Positions 9,701-17,561 of a stretch of DNA of 64,000 nt are shown here, piece after piece. Numbering within the stretch: position 1 is the first letter of the stretch; every line of letters starts with the position of its first letter. The notes under the pieces were generated by a model. It was not told the origin of the DNA, ran no database searches, and saw nothing but the letters and a program-made list of their open reading frames with translations. Both the position numbers and the translations under genes were made by a program. The stretch covers positions 3,260,527 through 3,324,526 of the forward strand of contig FP929140.1 of NCBI GenBank assembly GCA_000198515.1. Reading direction: 5' to 3'. The DNA is from a gamma proteobacterium HdN1. Lineage in GTDB: Bacteria; Pseudomonadota; Gammaproteobacteria; Pseudomonadales; Ketobacteraceae.

Positions 9701-12700
9701 TCGCTTTGGCAGCAAACAGGTAGCGGCTTTAACGACTGCGCAAGTGGCAACCTTGACCAGCGTGCAAGTGGGCGGCTTGAGTACCGATAATATCAAGGCG
9801 CTGACGGCCACACAGGTGGGCGCTCTGGAAAATAGCGCACTCAAGGGCTTGACCTCTGATCAGGCGGGTGCCATGACCGCCGCGCAGGTGGCGGGCATCA
9901 ATGCCGAGGCCATCAGCGGATTGCAGTCGGATGTGTTTGGCAGCCTAGGTTCTGCGCAGATCAAAGCGCTGACGGCGACACAGGCGGAAAACCTGACCTC
10001 TGCGCAGGTTTCTAAACTGAGCACCAGCAATATCAAAGGGCTGGAAGCGAAGGATTTGGCGGCGATTTCTGCCGAAGCACTGGCTGGATTGAATTCGGCA
10101 CACCTCGACGCACTTAGCGCTACGCAGCTGGCTGGGCTGACCGTGGATCAGGCCGAGAAGCTGAGCACGGCTCAGGTGAAGGGGTTAAACACGGCCAATA
10201 TCTCCGGTATGGCGGCGGGCAACCTTGGCGCGCTCTCTACTGGCGCAGTCCAACAGTTGGGTTCCGACGTCATTCAGGCGCTTTCCGCTGCGCAGGTCAC
10301 TGGCCTGACGCAAGAGAAGGCCGCGTACCTAGGTTCCGATCAGGTGGCGGGATTGACCACGGCCAATATCAAGGGGCTGGCGGCGGATAATCTTGCTGAA
10401 ATTACCAGCGACGCCATCAAGACCTTGGGTGCCGCTCAGATAGGAGTGCTCACAACGGCACAGGTGGGTGCGCTGACGGGTTCGCAGGTGGCAAACCTGA
10501 ACTCGGATCAAGTGGGCGGGCTAACCAAAACCAATATTACGGCACTGGCCGAAGATAACGTTGCCAAAATTTCGACGGACGCAATCAAAGGCTTGGATTC
10601 TGTCAGCATCGCCGCACTCAAGGCCAACCAAGTCGGCGCGTTGACGACGGCTCAGACCGATAAACTGACCTCGGCGCAAGCCGCTGGGTTTACCGCAACC
10701 AATATCAGTGGCCTGAGCGCTGATAGCCTCGGCAAGCTGGCTTCCGATGCGGTGAAAGGTTTGAGCGCCGCTTCGGTAGGCGCGCTGAATGCAGATCAAG
10801 TAGGTGCTCTGGGCAGTGATCAGGTGAAAAACCTGAGTACGGCACAGGTGGCTGCGCTCAATGCTGCAAACGTGAGCAATTTGGGCACGGATGCAGTCAA
10901 AGCCTTGGCATCGGATCAAGTAAAAGCACTCACCGCCGCGCAAGCGCAGCAGCTAACCGCAGAGCAGGTGGGCGCACTGGCAACGTCCAGCATCAAAGGC
11001 TTGGAGGCAGGGGATCTTGCCAAATTGACGGCAGATGCGATCACCGGTCTGAACTCGGCCCAAATAGGTGCGCTCAACAGCGCTCAGGTGACAGCACTCA
11101 CCACTGAACAGGCGGCAACGCTGACCTCGGCACAGGTGAAAGGATTGAGTACGGCGAATATCAAAGGCTTGGAAAGCGCGGATCTCACCAAGCTCTCTGC
11201 GGATTCCCTGGCGGGCCTAGATTCCGATCGGATCGGTGCATTGAGTAGCTCACAACTGTCTGGGCTCACGGCGGAACAGGCGACTACGCTGACGTCTTCT
11301 CAAGTAGGCGGGTTCGATAAGAACAATATCTCTGGCCTGCGCTCCGATGCGCTGGCAGCGCTGGGAACCGCTACCGTAAAAGGGCTGGATTCTAGCGACA
11401 TTGGCGCCTTGAACTCCTCGCAGGTGGCTGGGCTTGCTGCCGGAAATGCCGCGCAGCTCACCTCTGCGCAAGTGGCAGGGTTGACCACGGCCAACGTCAA
11501 GGGCTTTGCGGCAGACAACTTGGCACAGCTGAGTGCGGGAGCGATTGACGGCCTGAAAGCCAACATCTTTGGGGCGCTGGGTTCTGCCCAGGTGGCCGCG
11601 ATTACCACGGCGCAGGCGGCAACCCTAGATTCGGCGCAGGTGGCAGCACTTTCGGCTTCCACGATCGGTGCTTTGGCAGCAGAGAACATCGGCAAACTGA
11701 CGACGGATGCGATCGCTGGGTTGGATTCAGCGCAGGTGGCGGCCCTAGGCTCAACGCAGGTGGCGGCGTTAACTACGGCGCAAGCCGAAAAACTGACCAA
11801 GTCGCAGGTGTCGGGTCTTACCTCGGCCAACGTGGCAGGGCTGGATGCGGCAGCGCTGGGCAAGATTTCCGAGGATGCAAGCAAAGGGCTTTCCGCCAAT
11901 ACGATACGCGCACTGAGTTCGGATCAGATTGGCGCCATGACGAGCGACCAGGTCGTTGCCTTTAGTACCGACAAGATTGCGGCCATCCGGACGGATGCGG
12001 TGGCCAGCCTGTCTACGGACACCATTGCCGGCCTCAGCGCATCGCAGGTTAGCGCATTGACTACTGGGCAGGCGCAGCAGTTGACCTCTGCCCAAGTGGG
12101 CGCAATGACGACCGCGAACGTCAAGGGCCTTGAGTCGGAAGATCTTGAGAAGATTTCTGCAGAAGCAGTGGCAGGATTCGATTCGGATCAGTTAGGCGTA
12201 CTCAAATCTGACCAAGTGAAAGCGCTTACCACCGAACAGGTAGCGCAGTTGACTTCGGCGCAGGTGGCTGGGTTCTCGAAATCGGCCATCAAAGGCATGG
12301 AAACCCAAGACCTTGCCAATCTGTCTGCGGATGCCGTTGCGGGGCTGAATTCCGAACAGGTTTCTGCACTTGATTCCACGCAGATCGCAGCATTTACCGC
12401 TGGGCAAGCCGAGAAGTTTACGACTACCCAAGTGGCTGGCCTCACCAAATCCAACATTACCGGCCTTGGTGCCAACGTGTTGGGATCGTTCAGCACTGGA
12501 GCCATTGCCGGCCTGAATAGCGCTCAAATCGGTGCGCTGGATTCGACCCAGATCAAAGGGCTGAGCTCGGATCAGACCGCGAAGCTCTCTTCGGATCAGG
12601 TTGCTGCCATTGGTACAGCGGCGATCAAGGGCTTGGATGCAGGTGATTTTTCACAACTGAGCACGCAGGCGATTGCTGGGCTGAAATCGTCGCAGATTGC

Positions 12701-15700
12701 CGCGTTCGATTCTGCGCAGGTGCAGGCGCTCACGGCAGGTCAGGCAGCAAAACTCAGTTCGGATCAGGTGCGTGGGTTTACCACTTCCAATATCGCCGGC
12801 CTGCAAACGGATTCGCTGGCGGCATTGACCACTGATGCGATCAAAGGGCTCAACTCTTCGCAAGTGGGTGCATTTAGCCTCAACCAGATCGAAGCCTTCC
12901 TCGCCAACCTGTCCACCGACGGCATTCGTGGCTTGCCCACCAGCATCATTGCCGGCTTGAGTGGCGAGACGGTAGCTGGGCTGAAATCGAACCAGATCAG
13001 CGCATTGTCTTCCGACCAGGTTGCATCGCTGACCACTGCACAGGTGAGCAAACTCGGCGCCGAACAGGTGAAAGGGCTCACTACGGCCAACATCAAGGGC
13101 CTTGAAACTGCCGACCTTGCCAACCTCACCGCTGAGGCTATCACGGGGCTGGATTCAAACCTTGTGGGAGCACTGAGTTCCGCGCAGGTCACTTCGCTGA
13201 CGAGCGATCAGGCCGCCGCGCTCACATCGAGCCAGCTGGCAGGGTTCAGTACCAGTAATATCAAAGGTTTGGAAACCGGTGATCTTGCCAAAATATCGGC
13301 AGATGCCATCAAGGGGCTGGATTCGGCGCAACTGAATGTGCTGACTTCTGCACAAGTAGGTGCGTTGACCGCTGATCAGGCCGCGAAACTGGATTCCGAC
13401 CAAGTGAAAGGGCTAAGCACAGCGAATATCAAGGGGCTAGGCTCGAACGCTTTGTCGCAACTCTCCACCGCGGCACTGGGTGGTTTGAGTTCGCAGCAGA
13501 TCTCTGTTCTCAACAGCAGCCAGGTGTCCGGTTTGAGCGCGGATCAGGTCAAGGCGCTCAATTCCAGCCAAGTGGCAGGATTGAACACCACCAGTCTGCA
13601 AGGCATGAATGCCGATACAGTTGCGGCCATCAATACCGACGCAGTTGCCGGTTTGAGTTCCGCACAGGTGTCTGCGCTAAGCTCGGCACAAGTAGCCGGT
13701 TTGACGGGGGCTCAAGTAGCCAAGCTGTCCTCTGGGCAAGTGGCCGGTTTGACCACCGCCAATATCAAAGGGCTCGAAGTGGATGATCTTGCCAAGATTG
13801 CCACCGACGCACTCAAAGGCTTGAGCGCTCAACTGGTAGGTGCGCTTGGCTCAGGCCAGGTCAGCGCCTTGACCACGGCCCAAGCGGGTGCATTGACGGC
13901 TGCACAGGTCACCAGTCTGACCACAGCCAACATTGGCGGCCTTGAAGCAGAAGACCTTGCGAAGATTTCTACCGATGCAATCAAAGGGCTTGAAACTGAA
14001 GATCTTGCCAAGATTTCAGTCGATGCCATGAGCGGCCTGAAGTCTGATCAGCTCAACGTCTTGAACGCCACGCAAGTGGGCGCGCTGAAATCGGAGCAGG
14101 TAGCGGCCATGACCTCAGCCCAAGTGGCAGGTCTGAACGCGACCAACATCAAAGGGCTGGGCACCGCTGCGCTGGCGGCAATGGAAGCATCGGCGGTAGC
14201 TGGAATTGGCTCCGACGAAATGGGCGCTCTGAGCTCCGCGCAAGTGGGTGCTCTGACGGAGGAGCAAGCCGCAAGTCTCACCTCGGCACAGGTAGGGGGA
14301 TTGACCAAAACCAATATCGCCGGTTTGACCTCGGATGCGATTGCCGGGTTGGGTGCTACAGCGCTCAACGGATTGACCACCGCGCAGGCTTCCGTGCTCA
14401 GTTCCAGCCAGGTACGCGGTTTGAGTGAAGATCAGGTGCAGAGCCTTGATTCTGCTCAGATCGGTGCGCTCTCCACCGCTGCGGTTGCGGGCATGAGCGC
14501 CGATACGATTGGCAAGATTGCGACCGCGGCCATTGCCGGCTTGAGTGCGGCACAAATGAGCGCACTGGGTTCTGCCCAAGTAGCCGGGCTCTCGGCCGCC
14601 CAGGTTGAGAAACTCAATTCCGCACAGGTGGCTGGGCTTTCTACAGCAGGCATCAAAGGGCTGGATGAGAGCACCATTGCCAAGATCAGCACCGATGCCA
14701 TGGCTGGTTTGACCGCTACGCAGGTTGCCGCACTCAGCGCGGATCAAGTCACCGCACTGACCTCGGCACAGGCTTCGACGCTCACCGCGACGCAGGTGAA
14801 AGCACTGACCACGGCCAACATTGCGGGTCTTGAAGCAGACGACCTCAAAAACCTCACCACCGACGCCTTCCGCGCATTGGAATCCGAGGATATCGCCAAG
14901 ATTTCAGCCGATGCGATTAGCGGCCTGAAGTCCGATCAGCTCAGCGCCTTGAACGCCACGCAAGTGGGCGCCTTGAAGGCGGATCAGGTAGAAATGCTGA
15001 CTTCGGCGCAGGTGCAGGGCCTAAGCGCATCCAACATCAAGGGACTGACTACCGCCGCAGTCGCTGCAATGAGTGCTACGGCCGTCAAAGGGCTGGATAC
15101 GGATCAGATTGCCGCGCTGAACTCAGCACAGGTAAAAGCGCTGAATGAAGATCAGATCGAGCAGTTTACCTCTACGCAACTCGGTGGCTTGACGAAGACC
15201 AACATCGTTGGCCTGAAGGCAGACGTTCTGTCCTCGATCAAAGATACCGAAATCAAGGGCCTAGATTCGTCGCTGATCTCTGCATTGAGCTCTACGCAAG
15301 TGGCAGGCTTGACTGAGGAGCAGGCGCGCAAATTGACCTCGGCCCAGCTGGGCGGGCTCAGCAACGCCAATATCCAAGGTCTGAATGCCGACGTGCTTGG
15401 CCAGATTTCGACCGACGGGCTGGCCGGATTGGGCTCACGTCAGATCGAAGCGCTAAGCTCTGCTCAAGTGGCTGGCATTACCACCGCGCAGGCCGAGAAA
15501 CTCAGTTCTTCGCAAGTTGCGGGTTTGAGTACCGCAAACATCAAAGGGCTGGACATTGATGCACTTGCGAAGATCAGCACCGATGCACTTGCCGGATTGG
15601 GTGGTAGTCAGATTGCAGCCCTGAGCTTTGATCAGGTAGAAGCACTGACCAGCGTTCAGGCATCGAAACTCTCGGCGGCTCAGGTGAAAGCCTTTACCAC

Positions 15701-17462
15701 GGCCAACATTGCCGGCCTCGAATCGCAGGATCTAGGCGCGCTGGGCAGCGATGCCGTCAAGGCGCTTGAAGCAGAAGACCTTGCGAAAATCTCGCTGGAT
15801 AGCATTGGCGGCATGAAGTCCGATCAGATTGCGCTACTGAGTGCAACCCAAGTGGGCGCACTGACCGCTGGCCAAGTTGAACTGCTCGGCTCCGATCAGG
15901 TGAAAGGCTTTACCACCTCCAACATCAAGGGCATGGGTACCAGTGCACTGGCGGCAATTGATGCAGGCGCAATCAAGACCTTGGGTTCCGATCAGATCAG
16001 TGCGCTCAGTTCCGCTCAGGTTGCGGCATTGACCGTGGATCAGGCCGGATCGCTTGACTCCAATCAAGTCGGCGGGCTCACCAAGTCGAGCATCGCGGGC
16101 CTTGGAACGGCCGTGATGGCAGAACTGAGCACAGATGCCGTCAAAGGTCTGAACTCCAGCCAAATCTCGGCCATGACTTCTGCCCAGATTGGCGGCATTA
16201 CGGAAGATCAAGCGAAACAACTCAGCTCGGATCAACTTGGCGGCCTGAAAGACGACAACATCCAAGGGCTCCGAGGCGACGTGCTGGAAAACATCGCTTC
16301 CGGCAGCATCAAGGGTATCAGCGCCTCGGCTATCGGTGCCATGAGTTCTGCGCAGGTCGAACGTTTGACGACGGTACAGGCAAGCGCGCTTTCGTCCACC
16401 CAGGTGGCTGCGTTTACTACGTCCAACATCAAGGGGCTAGAAGCGGAGGATCTTGCCGGGCTTACCACCGATGCGGTTGCGGGCCTCAAGGATGAGCACA
16501 TGGGTGTGTTCACCTCGGATCAGGTTGAAGCCTTGACCACTGCGCAGGCGGGCGTGCTCACCAAGCGCCAAGTGGAAGGTATCACGACCGCTGCGGTTGT
16601 CGGCCTTGAGACAGCAGACATCGCCAAACTCAGCACCGATGCCGTTCGTGGCCTGAGCTCGGATCACCTCAAGCAGCTGGATTCTGCACAGGTCAAAGCG
16701 CTCACATCGGATCAGCTGGCTCAGTTCAGTGCCAGCCAGGTGGCAGGGCTTACGCCGACCAACATCGAGGGCTTGGATACCGAAGATCTTGCTGCACTCA
16801 GTGGCACTGCGATCCGTGGCATGAGCACATCGCAGGTAGCGGCCTTGAGTTCCGACCAAGTGAAAGCGCTAACGGCAGAGCAGGCAGAGAAACTCTCTTC
16901 GGCGCAGATCAACAGCCTCACCACCGACAACGTGGTGGGATTGACGACCGCAGCGGTAGAAGCGATCTCTGCCAGCGCGGTGATTGGCCTGACCTCAGCC
17001 CAGATCGACAAGTTTGATTCGGACCAGATCAAGGCACTCACCGGCACCCAGGTAAGAAAACTGGATTCGGTGCAGATTGCCGGCCTGAACGCATCGAACA
17101 TTGCTGGGCTGGATGCGGAGGACGTCGCTAAGATCAATACCGACGCACTGCCGGGGTTGAAGTCGGATCATATCGCAGCACTCAATAGCGATCAGATCAC
17201 GGCCCTTACCCTGACACAGTCACGCAACTTGACCTCGGCGCATGTGGCGGGGCTGACGGCAAGCAACATTGTCGGACTGGAGGCGAGCGATCTCTCCAAG
17301 ATCTCGACGGATGCGATTGGCGCCATGAAGACGGCAGCGATTGCCGTACTGGATGCCACTCAGGTAGCAGCGGTCAAAGCCGATCAGCTAGCAGCCTTGC
17401 AAGCGGCAAATGGGGGAGCGGCAGCGCTCAATGCAATCAACAACCTGTTCCCAGCCTCGTAA
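3771..17462 (+). CDS. Giant octapeptide-repeat protein (4563 aa)
   Basis: Almost the whole protein is a run of about 570 octapeptides of the form [ST]-[ST]-x-[QND]-[VIL]-x-[AGK]-[LIF], for example TTAQVAAL, TSDNIKGL, STDAIKGL. Positions 5 and 8 are hydrophobic; position 1 is Ser/Thr, with Gln/Asn at 4. I see no Cys or Trp. Two higher-order domains exist: about residues 135-1890 have a 17-octad block (135 aa) repeated 13 times, and the remainder has a 7-octad block (56 aa). There is no Sec signal peptide, and the C-terminus ends INNLFPAS. AGGAGAA lies 7 bp before the ATG. I do not recognise a named family; the extreme size, low complexity and Ser/Thr content suggest a surface, filament or matrix protein, perhaps exported by a type I-like route not encoded here. 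The next gene is a GT41-type glycosyltransferase, making Ser/Thr glycosylation a reasonable inference. Antisense open frames along it are composition shadows. Confidence 0.9.
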   Translation: MALSIDGSVLTAAQVSRLTVDKLTTENLAALDTTQAKGLSAKQLSSLDSSQVAAIQESVLVSLSGTQVAAFKANEFSYGMTPQKITALQGKQIASLTTAQLGALDGSQIAAIGDDVTALSNKQISSLSSASIGALTTAQASKLTATQLAGLNAYNIKGFEAQDLQQLSTGAMKGLTAGAIGAMGTDQFNTLSESQVRSLNATQLKALSTDQMSSLTASDIQEFSAKQVASLSASQLNAMGTKISALSTESIAALTATQMKGLSSDSIKALTTDQAAVLKNTQLAGLTSDNIKGLEAQDLAQISTAALKGLSNTLVGQLGSDQINALSQSQIQSLSVNQVKALTADQMSNLATSDVKEFSSRQISTLSAGQLNALGTKISVLSNDSIEALTATQVKGLTSAALNALTTSQAAALTNKQMSGLTSDNIAGLGAPKLAQLSKSAITGLSSKLVGELDASQLSGMSSEQIQALNAAQLQALSTSQISGLTTADIQKFGVKQMTSFKADQLDAMGTRISALATENIAALSASQIKGLASDSIKNLSTAQAAALKNTQLSGLNSDNIKGIETADLAKISTGALKGLSAAQIGQMGTDQLNALTSDQAQSLSAAQLKGITTEQMSKLGTADIKDFTDKQVAAFSAAQLNALGTNISALTTDSVAALTATQVKGLSSDAIKALTSDQAAALKNTQVSGLTSDNIKGLETQDLAQISTAALKGLSASQLGQMGTDQFNALTSGQAQSLSATQLKGISTEQMSKLGTADIKEFTGKQVAAFSADQLNALGTNISALTTDSVAALAASQIKGLTSDSIKALTTDQAAALKNTQLAGLTSDNIKGLETADLAKLSTAALKGLSNKLVGDLGSDQLNALSSTQAQSLSAAQLKGISTEQMSKLGTGDIQEFSSKQVTAFSADQLNALGTNISALTTESVAALTAEQVKGLSSASIKALTTDQAAALTNTQVSGLTSGNIKGLETADLAKLSTAALKGLSDKLIKDMGTDQLNALDSDQVQSLSATQLKGISTEQMSKLGTADIKEFSGKQVASFSAAQLNALGTNISALTTESVASLTAAQIKGLESDSIKALTTDQAAALKNTQLSGLTSDNIKGLETADLAKISTAALKGLSGAQIGQMGTDQLNALTSDQAQSLSATQLKGITTEQMSKLGTADVKDLTEKQAAALSADQLNALGTNISALTTDSVAALTATQVKGLASDAIKALTTDQAAALTNTQISGLTSDNIKGLETADLAKLSTDALKGLSDKLIKDMGTDQFNALGSDQVQSLSATQVKGISTEQMSKLGTADVREFTEKQVVAFSADQLNALGTNISALTTDSVAALTATQVKGLASASIKALTTDQAAALKNTQLSGLTSDNIKGFETADLAKLSTAALKGLSEKLIKEMGTDQLNALTSDQAQSLSAAQLKGISTEQMSKLGTADIQEFAGKQAASFTADQLNALGANFSKLSTDGVASLTAAQIKGLESDTIKALTTDQAAALKNTQLSGLTSDNIKGLETEDLAKLSTAALKGLSAAQLGQMGTDQLNAMTSDQAQSLSATQLKGITTEQMSKLGTADVKDFTDKQVAALSADQLNALGTNISALTTDSVAALTATQVKGLSSDTIKALTTDQAAALKNTQLSGLTSDNIKGLETADLAKISTAALKGLSEKLIKEMGTDQVNALTSDQAQSLSAAQIKGITTEQMSKLGTADIQEFAGKQAAAFTADQLNALGTNFSKLSTDSVESLTAAQVKGLASDTIKALTTDQAAALKNTQVSGLTSDNIKGLETEDLAKLSTAALKGLSEKLVSELSTAQVNALTSDQTQSLSATQIKGMTTEQMSKLTVADAKEFVAEQMAGFSADQLNALGSDQLGGMSSDNINALSAKQVSGLTSGSIKALSTDQMAGMSDKVLAGLTSDNIKGLETADIAKLATGAIKGLSDKLIGDLSTDQVKAMTSDQVQQLSAKQVQGLSTDQIKSMNTADLDRFGSKQVAALTTAQVATLTSVQVGGLSTDNIKALTATQVGALENSALKGLTSDQAGAMTAAQVAGINAEAISGLQSDVFGSLGSAQIKALTATQAENLTSAQVSKLSTSNIKGLEAKDLAAISAEALAGLNSAHLDALSATQLAGLTVDQAEKLSTAQVKGLNTANISGMAAGNLGALSTGAVQQLGSDVIQALSAAQVTGLTQEKAAYLGSDQVAGLTTANIKGLAADNLAEITSDAIKTLGAAQIGVLTTAQVGALTGSQVANLNSDQVGGLTKTNITALAEDNVAKISTDAIKGLDSVSIAALKANQVGALTTAQTDKLTSAQAAGFTATNISGLSADSLGKLASDAVKGLSAASVGALNADQVGALGSDQVKNLSTAQVAALNAANVSNLGTDAVKALASDQVKALTAAQAQQLTAEQVGALATSSIKGLEAGDLAKLTADAITGLNSAQIGALNSAQVTALTTEQAATLTSAQVKGLSTANIKGLESADLTKLSADSLAGLDSDRIGALSSSQLSGLTAEQATTLTSSQVGGFDKNNISGLRSDALAALGTATVKGLDSSDIGALNSSQVAGLAAGNAAQLTSAQVAGLTTANVKGFAADNLAQLSAGAIDGLKANIFGALGSAQVAAITTAQAATLDSAQVAALSASTIGALAAENIGKLTTDAIAGLDSAQVAALGSTQVAALTTAQAEKLTKSQVSGLTSANVAGLDAAALGKISEDASKGLSANTIRALSSDQIGAMTSDQVVAFSTDKIAAIRTDAVASLSTDTIAGLSASQVSALTTGQAQQLTSAQVGAMTTANVKGLESEDLEKISAEAVAGFDSDQLGVLKSDQVKALTTEQVAQLTSAQVAGFSKSAIKGMETQDLANLSADAVAGLNSEQVSALDSTQIAAFTAGQAEKFTTTQVAGLTKSNITGLGANVLGSFSTGAIAGLNSAQIGALDSTQIKGLSSDQTAKLSSDQVAAIGTAAIKGLDAGDFSQLSTQAIAGLKSSQIAAFDSAQVQALTAGQAAKLSSDQVRGFTTSNIAGLQTDSLAALTTDAIKGLNSSQVGAFSLNQIEAFLANLSTDGIRGLPTSIIAGLSGETVAGLKSNQISALSSDQVASLTTAQVSKLGAEQVKGLTTANIKGLETADLANLTAEAITGLDSNLVGALSSAQVTSLTSDQAAALTSSQLAGFSTSNIKGLETGDLAKISADAIKGLDSAQLNVLTSAQVGALTADQAAKLDSDQVKGLSTANIKGLGSNALSQLSTAALGGLSSQQISVLNSSQVSGLSADQVKALNSSQVAGLNTTSLQGMNADTVAAINTDAVAGLSSAQVSALSSAQVAGLTGAQVAKLSSGQVAGLTTANIKGLEVDDLAKIATDALKGLSAQLVGALGSGQVSALTTAQAGALTAAQVTSLTTANIGGLEAEDLAKISTDAIKGLETEDLAKISVDAMSGLKSDQLNVLNATQVGALKSEQVAAMTSAQVAGLNATNIKGLGTAALAAMEASAVAGIGSDEMGALSSAQVGALTEEQAASLTSAQVGGLTKTNIAGLTSDAIAGLGATALNGLTTAQASVLSSSQVRGLSEDQVQSLDSAQIGALSTAAVAGMSADTIGKIATAAIAGLSAAQMSALGSAQVAGLSAAQVEKLNSAQVAGLSTAGIKGLDESTIAKISTDAMAGLTATQVAALSADQVTALTSAQASTLTATQVKALTTANIAGLEADDLKNLTTDAFRALESEDIAKISADAISGLKSDQLSALNATQVGALKADQVEMLTSAQVQGLSASNIKGLTTAAVAAMSATAVKGLDTDQIAALNSAQVKALNEDQIEQFTSTQLGGLTKTNIVGLKADVLSSIKDTEIKGLDSSLISALSSTQVAGLTEEQARKLTSAQLGGLSNANIQGLNADVLGQISTDGLAGLGSRQIEALSSAQVAGITTAQAEKLSSSQVAGLSTANIKGLDIDALAKISTDALAGLGGSQIAALSFDQVEALTSVQASKLSAAQVKAFTTANIAGLESQDLGALGSDAVKALEAEDLAKISLDSIGGMKSDQIALLSATQVGALTAGQVELLGSDQVKGFTTSNIKGMGTSALAAIDAGAIKTLGSDQISALSSAQVAALTVDQAGSLDSNQVGGLTKSSIAGLGTAVMAELSTDAVKGLNSSQISAMTSAQIGGITEDQAKQLSSDQLGGLKDDNIQGLRGDVLENIASGSIKGISASAIGAMSSAQVERLTTVQASALSSTQVAAFTTSNIKGLEAEDLAGLTTDAVAGLKDEHMGVFTSDQVEALTTAQAGVLTKRQVEGITTAAVVGLETADIAKLSTDAVRGLSSDHLKQLDSAQVKALTSDQLAQFSASQVAGLTPTNIEGLDTEDLAALSGTAIRGMSTSQVAALSSDQVKALTAEQAEKLSSAQINSLTTDNVVGLTTAAVEAISASAVIGLTSAQIDKFDSDQIKALTGTQVRKLDSVQIAGLNASNIAGLDAEDVAKINTDALPGLKSDHIAALNSDQITALTLTQSRNLTSAHVAGLTASNIVGLEASDLSKISTDAIGAMKTAAIAVLDATQVAAVKADQLAALQAANGGAAALNAINNLFPAS
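4172..9439 (+). repeat. 13 tandem 405-bp (135-aa, 17-octad) supra-repeats
   Basis: Landmark codons recur every 405 bp. The GGGCACNAATATCAGC-type segment (peptide GTNISAL) falls near 5702, 6107, 6512, 6917, 7322, 7727, 8132, 8537 and 8942. The TTDQAAAL octad recurs near 6197, 6602, 7007, 7412, 7817, 8222, 8627 and 9032. Each block holds sixteen 8-residue units plus one 7-residue unit (GTNISAL or GTKISAL), a conserved register slip. DNA identity between neighbours is high, pointing to recent expansion. Confidence 0.85.
9440..17400 (+). repeat. About 47 diverged 168-bp (56-aa, 7-octad) supra-repeats
   Basis: After 9440 the pattern changes to seven octads ordered roughly as xADLAKI, STDAIKGL, xSAQIGAL, xSxQVxAL, TTAQAxKL, TSAQVxGL, TTANIKGL. 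The TTANI-type octad falls at 10353, 10521 and 10689, a spacing of 168 bp. Units are more diverged at DNA level than the upstream 405-bp blocks. Some blocks carry insertions or omissions (for instance around 13900-14050, where an EDLAKIS octad pair is doubled). Confidence 0.75.
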
Positions 17463-17512
17463 AATTTGCGAGTTGAACAGAGGCGAACTAGCCTGAAGGT
17501 ATAACGCTCAAC

Positions 17513-17547
17513 ATCACGGCATTGGAGTACCAATGCCGTGATTTTTT
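17513..17547 (+). terminator. Strong intrinsic terminator after the giant gene
   Basis: A perfect 13-bp stem (ATCACGGCATTGG / CCAATGCCGTGAT) with loop AGTA, followed directly by a T run. It lies 50 bp after the giant gene stop and 15 bp before the glycosyltransferase start, so read-through, not a separate long leader, would set the low level of the downstream enzyme. Confidence 0.9.
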
Positions 17548-17561
17548 AGAGGATATACCGG

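Noticed and set aside
3771-17462. Giant protein as a LapA or RTX adhesin
   Set aside because: No GGxGxDxxx calcium-binding nonapeptides, no Ig-like or VWA domains, and no recognisable retention module or LapG site at the N-terminus.
3771-17462. Giant protein as an ice-nucleation protein
   Set aside because: Both use 8-residue repeats, but the AGYGSTxT-type unit and TxT motifs are absent; only the periodicity is shared.
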